The notes under the pieces: generated by a model | Told to the model about the DNA's origin: nothing | The model's input: the letters and a program-made list of their open reading frames with translations, nothing else | The model's database searches: none | Assembly (NCBI GenBank): GCA_900540045.1 | Contig: UQEF01000094.1 | Location: 1 to 10,615, forward strand | DNA length: 10,615 bases | DNA from: an uncultured Eubacteriales bacterium | GTDB taxonomy: Bacteria; Bacillota; Clostridia; Christensenellales; Aristaeellaceae | Reading direction: 5' to 3' | Program-made: the position numbers and the translations under genes | Shown: in pieces, positions 6,872 to 10,615 of the stretch | Layout of the letters: each line of letters opens with the position of its first letter | Position numbering within the stretch: the stretch's first letter is position 1

Positions 6872-7933
6872 TCAATCCCCCACCGCCACGCGCGCCAGTT
6901 CCTCCAGCTCCGCCGCCGGCACGCGCCTGAGCTCGCACCGGCCGATCGCGCGGGGCAGGACCAGCGTGATTTCCCCGCCCGCGCGCTTCTTGTCCGCCAT
7001 GGCCGCCGCGGCCAGCTCCGCCGCCCCGTAGGGCGCGGAGAGGGGCAGGCCGCCAGCCGTGAGCGCGGCGGCGATGTCCGCCTCCACCTCCGGCCCGCAC
7101 AGGCCCATGCTCCGCGCGATCCGCGCGGCGTAGATCATGCCCACGGCCACCGCCTGCCCGTGCGAGAAGCGGAAACCGCTGCACTTTTCAATGGCGTGTC
7201 CCAGCGTGTGGCCAAGGTTGAGCAGCTGTCGGCTGCCCCGGTCGAGCTCGTCGGCGGCCACGAGCGCGGCCTTGTGGAAAACGCACCGCTCGATCACCCA
7301 CTCGGCGTCCTCCGTCCATCCGCCGCGGGAGAGCCGTTCAAACAGCTCCGTATCGCCCAGCACGCCGTACTTGACCGCCTCCGCCGCGCCGTCCGAAAGC
7401 GTGGCCGCGGGCAAGGTGGAAAGCGCGTCCGGGTCGATCAGCACCAGCCGCGGCTGATGGAACGCCCCCACCTGGTTCTTAAGTCCCCCCAGGTCCACGC
7501 CCGTCTTGCCGCCCACGCTGCTGTCGATCATGGCAAGCAGCGTCGTGGGGATCTGCACCAGATCCACGCCGCGCTGGTAGCACGCCGCGGCAAAGCCCGC
7601 CACGTCGCCCGGCACGCCGCCGCCCAGCGCCACCACCGCGTCCGCGCGCGTCATGCCCTGCTCCGAGAGGAAGGCGAGCATCTTTTCCCACGTTGCCAGC
7701 GTCTTGTGGGCCTCCCCGTGGGGCATGGCGAAGCGGCAGGTGCGCAGCCCGCTTTCGGAAAGCGCCTGCTCCACCCGCGCGCCGTAGAGCGCATCCACGG
7801 TGTCGTCGGTCAGGATGGCGGCCATGCGCGTCCCGCCAAGCGCCTCGACAATCATGCCGCCCGCCGCGTCCATCAGCCCCCGGCCGATGAATACCTCATA
7901 GGGCCGCCCGGTCCGCACCTCCACGCATCTCAT
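6872..7933 (-). CDS. aroB: 3-dehydroquinate synthase
   Basis: This 353-residue enzyme cyclises DAHP to 3-dehydroquinate (shikimate pathway step 2) using NAD+ and a divalent metal. Family motifs in order: LTDDTVDALYG, ALGGGVPGDVAGF (102-114), QIPTTLLAMIDSSVGGKTGVD (127-147, the most conserved block), KNQVGAFHQP, and the metal ligands Glu185 in AAEAVKYG, His242 in LGHTLGHAIE and His258 in SHGQAVAVG. Length and active site are complete. Its ATG overlaps the tyrA stop as ATGA, with GGAGG about 7 bases upstream inside tyrA, so translation is coupled. The C-terminal codons are echoed downstream of the stop at 6783-6843. It is not fused to a shikimate kinase, as it is in some other bacteria; here the kinase is fused to AroE. 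Confidence 0.97.
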   Translation of the reverse strand: MRCVEVRTGRPYEVFIGRGLMDAAGGMIVEALGGTRMAAILTDDTVDALYGARVEQALSESGLRTCRFAMPHGEAHKTLATWEKMLAFLSEQGMTRADAVVALGGGVPGDVAGFAAACYQRGVDLVQIPTTLLAMIDSSVGGKTGVDLGGLKNQVGAFHQPRLVLIDPDALSTLPAATLSDGAAEAVKYGVLGDTELFERLSRGGWTEDAEWVIERCVFHKAALVAADELDRGSRQLLNLGHTLGHAIEKCSGFRFSHGQAVAVGMIYAARIARSMGLCGPEVEADIAAALTAGGLPLSAPYGAAELAAAAMADKKRAGGEITLVLPRAIGRCELRRVPAAELEELARVAVGD

Positions 7934-8778
7934 GGCTCGTCCTCCTTCCGGTCCACGATCTCCTTGCGCTCGCGCCCCTCGCGAAGCAGCCTTTCAAGCC
8001 CCTCCGCGTCCCCGGCGGAGAGCGCCGCGCGGTACTCCTCAAGGTGCTCAATCAGCGCGTCCAGCTCGCTTTGCAATTCGTCGCGGTTGAGCAAAAACAG
8101 CTCCGTCCACATCTTTTCGCTCAGCCGCGCCACGCGCGTCATGTCCTTGAAGCTGCCCGCCGAAAAGCCGGGGTGCTTCATCGCCTCCGGGCTTTTCACA
8201 TACGCGCTGGACACCACGTGCGCCAGCTGCGACGTGTAGCCGATCAGCCGGTCGTGCTCCTCCGGCGTGGTCATCACCACCCGCCCGAAGCCCAGGCCGC
8301 GGAAGAAGTGCTTGAGGTCCGAAAGCGTGCGGATGTCCGTGCCCGGCGGCGGGGTGAGGATCATGGAGGCGTTGTCAAACAGCGTCGCCTTCGCATGGTC
8401 GAATCCCCAGTACTCGATGCCCGCCATCGGGTGCCCGCCGATGAAGGTAAAGCCGTTTTCCCTGGCCGTCTCAAACAGCGGCCCGCACACCGCGCGCTTG
8501 ACGCCGCACAGGTCGATCACCCACGCGCCCTTTTTGAACGCCGCGGCGTGCTCCTGTACGTAGGTTACCGCCGCGCGGGGCCAGGTGGCGATGAACACGA
8601 TGTCGCAGATGGCCAGCCGCTCGTCGGTCAGATCGCCGTCGATGGCCTCCAGCAGCCGGGCCTTGTACATCACCTGCGGGTCGGTGTCCGTGCCCAGCAC
8701 CGTGTGCGGGGTATTGCGGCGAATCGTCTTTGCCATGGAGCCGCCGATCAGCCCCAGGCCCACCACGCCGATGTCCAT
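7930..8778 (-). CDS. tyrA: Prephenate dehydrogenase
   Basis: This 282-residue enzyme oxidatively decarboxylates prephenate to 4-hydroxyphenylpyruvate, the Tyr branch. The N-terminal Rossmann fold has GLGLIGGS (7-14) and the NAD-type acidic residue in GTDTD (Asp31). Catalytic and substrate motifs follow: IDLCGVKRAV, GGHPMAGIEYWGF (114-126) with His116, and HDRLIGYTSQLAHVVSSAY (175-193) with His187. There is no N-terminal chorismate mutase and no C-terminal ACT domain; the protein ends soon after the helical dimerisation domain, with a charged tail. Feedback control by Tyr therefore probably rests on other proteins or on the attenuator. The start was taken at MDIGVV: a GGAGGG lies upstream and the ATG follows the aroF stop by one base. 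An upstream in-frame ATG lies within aroF and was rejected. Confidence 0.95.
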   Translation of the reverse strand: MDIGVVGLGLIGGSMAKTIRRNTPHTVLGTDTDPQVMYKARLLEAIDGDLTDERLAICDIVFIATWPRAAVTYVQEHAAAFKKGAWVIDLCGVKRAVCGPLFETARENGFTFIGGHPMAGIEYWGFDHAKATLFDNASMILTPPPGTDIRTLSDLKHFFRGLGFGRVVMTTPEEHDRLIGYTSQLAHVVSSAYVKSPEAMKHPGFSAGSFKDMTRVARLSEKMWTELFLLNRDELQSELDALIEHLEEYRAALSAGDAEGLERLLREGRERKEIVDRKEDEP

Positions 8779-8779
8779 G

Positions 8780-9802
8780 TCACACGCCCTCCTTCGGCAT
8801 ATGCCAGGCATGCGGCAGAACCGCCCGCACGCCCTCCATCACGTCGCGGAACGCCTCCGGCGTCAGCGACTGCGCGCCGTCGCACAGGGCGCGCTTGGGA
8901 TCGTTGTGCACCTCGATCATCAGGCCGTCCGCGCCCGCGGCGGTGGCGGCCAGCGCCATGGGCTTGACCATCCACGAAATACCCGTGGCGTGGCTGGGGT
9001 CCACGATCACCGGCAGGTGGGTGAGCTTTTTGAGCATGGGCACGGCGGAGAGGTCGAGGGTGTTGCGCGTGGCCGTCTCAAAGGTGCGGATGCCGCGCTC
9101 GCAGAGGATCACCTTTTCGTTGCCCCCGGCCATGACGTACTCGGCGCTCATGAGCAGCTCCTGCAGGGTGTTGGCCAGCCCGCGCTTGATGAGGATGGGC
9201 TTTCCCGTGTGGCCCAGCTCCTTGAGCAACTCGAAGTTCTGCATGTTGCGCGCGCCGACCTGGATCACGTCCACCTCGTCAAAGAGCGGAAGCTGGCTTA
9301 GGTCCATGATCTCGGTGACCACGGGCAGGCCGGTTAAGCGCTTGGCCTCCAAAAGCAGCTCCAGCCCGTGCCCCCGCAGCCCCTGGAAGGCGTAGGGCGA
9401 GGTACGCGGCTTGAACGCGCCGCCGCGCAGCATCGTCGCGCCCGAGGCCTTCACCGCCGCGGCGATCAGGCACACCTGCTCCTCGCTTTCAATGCTGCAC
9501 GGCCCGGCGATCACGGAAAACACGCCGCCGCCCACCTGCGTGTTCCCCACGGGGATGACGCTGTCCTCCTCGTGGAACTTGCGGTTGGCGTTCTTGTAGG
9601 GCTCCTGCACGCGCTTTACGTCCTCGACGATGTCCAGCGCCCGCAAAAGGTCGATGTCCACCACCGAGGTATCCCCCACCAGCCCCAGCACCAGATGCGT
9701 GGCGCCCTCGGAGGGATGAATGGCGATGTTCAGGCTCTTGAGCCAGGCCATCAGGTTGTTCAGCTGCTTTTCATCGGGATGCTTCTTGAGAATCACGATC
9801 AT
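8780..9802 (-). CDS. aroF: 3-deoxy-7-phosphoheptulonate (DAHP) synthase, type I-beta with N-terminal regulatory domain
   Basis: This 340-residue enzyme condenses PEP and erythrose 4-phosphate, the entry step of the shikimate pathway. Residues 1-70 form a ferredoxin-like/ACT-like domain (MIVILKKHPDEKQLNNLM), as in the Thermotoga maritima enzyme, where it binds Tyr or Phe for feedback inhibition. The catalytic barrel shows VIAGPCSIES (97-106), RGGAFKPRTSPYAFQG (126-141), LIKRGLA, CERGIRTFE, DPSHATG and EVHNDP. By alignment the metal ligands are Cys102, His271, Glu297 and Asp308. Length and domain order match the I-beta group. It is the first structural gene of the operon, with GGAGG at 9818-9814, 11 bases before the ATG and just after the attenuator. 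The symbol is used in its Gram-positive sense; some annotators would write aroG or aroA. Confidence 0.96.
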   Translation of the reverse strand: MIVILKKHPDEKQLNNLMAWLKSLNIAIHPSEGATHLVLGLVGDTSVVDIDLLRALDIVEDVKRVQEPYKNANRKFHEEDSVIPVGNTQVGGGVFSVIAGPCSIESEEQVCLIAAAVKASGATMLRGGAFKPRTSPYAFQGLRGHGLELLLEAKRLTGLPVVTEIMDLSQLPLFDEVDVIQVGARNMQNFELLKELGHTGKPILIKRGLANTLQELLMSAEYVMAGGNEKVILCERGIRTFETATRNTLDLSAVPMLKKLTHLPVIVDPSHATGISWMVKPMALAATAAGADGLMIEVHNDPKRALCDGAQSLTPEAFRDVMEGVRAVLPHAWHMPKEGV

Positions 9803-9828
9803 GGGGACCGCCGCCTCCTTCGTTCATG

Positions 9829-9858
9829 AAAAAACCCCCGCGGCATTGGCCGCGGGGG
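9829..9858 (-). terminator. Attenuator terminator preceding aroF
   Basis: On the minus strand CCCCCGCGGC (9858-9849) pairs perfectly over 10 bp with GCCGCGGGGG (9844-9835) around a 4-base loop, followed at once by six T (9834-9829). It sits between the leader peptide and aroF, 26 bases before the aroF ATG and downstream of the only strong promoter. It therefore acts as a conditional terminator rather than the end of a gene. Confidence 0.93.
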
Positions 9859-9925
9859 TGGAAACCCTTTTTCCTCTTCCTCACACAGCACAACGCAAAA
9901 GAGCCTTACGCGCAAACGTAAAGCT
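9849..9925 (-). promoter_or_regulatory. Attenuator leader RNA: pause hairpin and candidate antiterminator
   Basis: AGCUUUACG (9925-9917), which is the Ser17-Phe18-Thr19 codons of the leader peptide, pairs over 9 bp (one G-U) with CGUAAGGCU (9910-9902) around a 6-base loop, a natural 1:2 pause/protector hairpin. A candidate 2:3 antiterminator pairs GCUGUGUGAGG (9889-9879), covering the leader stop codon, with the whole 5' arm of the terminator (9858-9849): 9 bp with two wobbles and two bulges. A ribosome finishing at the stop would cover this segment and let the terminator form. One stalled on the Phe codons would leave it free. The 1:2 stem is clear; the antiterminator is weaker and inferred by eye. 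Confidence 0.6.
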
Positions 9926-9973
9926 AAAGGTAAAGTAATAGGCGGAGCTGTGGTCCATGCGTGCTGCTTTCAT
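9881..9973 (-). CDS. Phe/Tyr leader peptide of the aromatic operon (attenuation sensor)
   Basis: This 30-residue peptide has six aromatic residues in nine, YYFTFSFTF at positions 12-20, encoded by TAT TAC TTT ACC TTT AGC TTT ACG TTT. There is no Trp. It begins MKAARMDH and ends ALLRCAV, then TGA. A strong AAGGAGG (9990-9984) lies 10 bases before the ATG, so it should be well translated. An internal ATG at codon 6 lacks such a site. It lies between a near-consensus promoter and a T-tract terminator in front of aroF, the architecture of enterobacterial leader peptides such as PheL. The expected job is to stall ribosomes when charged tRNA-Phe or tRNA-Tyr is scarce, so that the downstream terminator fails. 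The peptide itself need have no function. It is not homologous to PheL in any way I can see; the similarity is in composition and position. Confidence 0.88.
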   Translation of the reverse strand: MKAARMDHSSAYYFTFSFTFARKALLRCAV

Positions 9974-10007
9974 ACCGGCTCTGCCTCCTTCTGCGTTGCT
10001 TGCAGGA

Positions 10008-10036
10008 ATGATAGCACCATCTTTTCGCCTTGTCAA
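10008..10036 (-). promoter_or_regulatory. Sigma-70-type promoter of the aromatic biosynthesis operon
   Basis: On the minus strand a perfect TTGACA (10036-10031) is followed by exactly 17 bases and TATCAT (10013-10008, 5 of 6). Transcription should start near 10001, giving about 28 bases of leader before the leader-peptide ATG and about 170 bases from start to terminator. This is the best promoter in the window. It would drive leader, aroF, tyrA, aroB, pheA, aroE-aroK and aroQ as one transcript of about 6.1 kb ending at 3904. Confidence 0.88.
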
Positions 10037-10253
10037 CCGTTTTTGCCGAAAAAAGTTGCTTCGCACGTACGGCCGCCGTGAGCGGCCGCCCGCGCTGTGC
10101 GCGGTATGGGCTAGGTCGCCGCTCGCTTATGTCAAAGGGTCCCTGCCCTTTGACCGCTCGCTGTGGCATCGGCCGTCTTTGCGGCGAACGCAGGCGGCGT
10201 AAGCGTTGCGAGCGCCTGAAAGGCGCAAGAAACGCGTCTCCCCGCACCCTGCG
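10037..10253. other. Intergenic region with three hairpins, no gene recognised
   Basis: I see no convincing protein, tRNA or known RNA gene here. Three perfect or near-perfect hairpins lie in a row. CGGCCGC/GCGGCCG occupies 10070-10088 (7 bp, 5-base loop). GTCAAAGGG/CCCTTTGAC occupies 10131-10154 (9 bp, 6-base loop) and is flanked by direct copies of CCGCTCGCT. GCGTT...GCGCCT-GAA-AGGCGC...AACGC occupies 10203-10235 (5 + 6 bp around a 4x4 internal loop). None has a T-tract. The region could be a structured RNA or a copy of a dispersed intergenic repeat. Confidence 0.45.
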
Positions 10254-10615
10254 GCTGTCCCCGCCGGGCCATGCTCCTTGTCCCAGTCGGCAGAAGCCCC
10301 GCTGCATGCGCCCGCTCCCGCCGCGGTAGGCGCGTCCCCGCGCCCACCGCTCGCGCCATGGGTGCGGGCCTCCCCCGCCCCCGCAGCTGTCCCCGCCGGG
10401 CCATGCTTCTTGTCCCAGTCGGCAGAAACCCCGCTGCATGCGCCCGCTCCCGCCGCGGTAGGCGCGTCCCCGCGCCCACCGCTCGCGCCATGGGTGCGGG
10501 CCTCCCCCGCCCCCGCAGCTGTCCCCGCCGGGCCATGCTTCTTGTCCCAGTCGGCAGAAACCCCGCTGCATGCGCCCGCTCCCGCCGCGGTAGGCGCGTC
10601 CCCGCGCCCACCGCT
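10254..10615. repeat. 132-bp tandem repeat, at least 2.7 copies, running off the right edge
   Basis: Units begin with GCTGTCCCCGCCGGGCCATG at 10254, 10386 and 10518, exactly 132 bases apart. Copies 1 and 2 differ at two positions that I can see (10276 C versus 10408 T; 10296 G versus 10428 A). The third copy is identical to the second over its 98 visible bases. Each unit is very GC-rich and carries a GGCGCG-TCCC-CGCGCC hairpin (10329-10344 in copy 1) and the palindromes GCATGC and CCATGG. The period is a multiple of three, so two minus-strand frames stay open, but the translations are Arg/Gly/Pro-rich and look non-coding. The array is too long in period and has no spacers, so it is not CRISPR. 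Confidence 0.93.

Noticed and set aside
9829..9875. A T-box riboswitch before aroF, suggested by AGGGTTTCCACCCCCGCGG
   Set aside because: The match to the T-box core AGGGTGG-N-ACCGCG is poor, and the leader is only about 170 bases with no room for stem I and a specifier loop. A translated aromatic leader explains the terminator better.
9924..10611. Long minus-strand open frames across the tandem repeats (215 and 159 residues)
   Set aside because: They stay open because the repeat is GC-rich with a period divisible by three. Two frames are open at once, the translations are low-complexity, and one of them overlaps the operon promoter and leader gene.
10254..10615. CRISPR array
   Set aside because: The whole 132-bp unit is repeated without unique spacers, and no cas gene is present.

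Overview
The window is a GC-rich chromosomal segment dominated by one long minus-strand operon for aromatic amino acid biosynthesis. Strong AAGGAGG-type ribosome binding sites, T-tract terminators, a type I-beta DAHP synthase and Firmicute-like FtsH and signal peptidase I suggest a high-GC member of the Firmicutes, probably Clostridia. The taxonomy is an inference from style, not from a search.

Layout, left to right. 1-336: the 3' end of a plus-strand amidohydrolase (D-aminoacylase-like) and two oppositely oriented terminators separating it from a convergent gene. 337-1261: a minus-strand nitroreductase with its own promoter. 1299-3766: a minus-strand pair, ftsH then lepB (signal peptidase I), with a candidate promoter and operator-like inverted repeat upstream of ftsH. 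3904-3943: a strong terminator ending the aromatic operon. 3957-9802: aroF, tyrA, aroB, pheA, aroE-aroK (one fused polypeptide) and aroQ, in transcription order, tightly packed with 1-nt gaps, an ATGA overlap and a 20-nt overlap. The one larger gap, pheA-aroB, holds a decayed copy of the aroB 3' end. 9829-10036: a complete classical attenuator, made of a near-consensus sigma-70 promoter, a 30-codon leader peptide containing YYFTFSFTF, a hairpin in the Phe codons, and a 10-bp GC terminator with a T6 tract just before aroF. 10037-10615: no convincing gene, but three hairpins and a 132-bp tandem repeat that runs off the window.

Together the operon encodes DAHP synthase (step 1), DHQ synthase (2), DHQ dehydratase (3), shikimate dehydrogenase (4), shikimate kinase (5), and both terminal branches from chorismate: chorismate mutase/prephenate dehydratase to Phe and prephenate dehydrogenase to Tyr. 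EPSP synthase (aroA) and chorismate synthase (aroC) are not in the window. The leader reads Tyr and Phe but has no Trp codon, which fits an operon controlled by its two dedicated end products.

The most notable finding is this leader-peptide attenuator. Firmicute aromatic operons are better known for T-box or TRAP control, so ribosome-mediated Phe/Tyr attenuation of a combined shikimate/Phe/Tyr operon in such a genome deserves checking.
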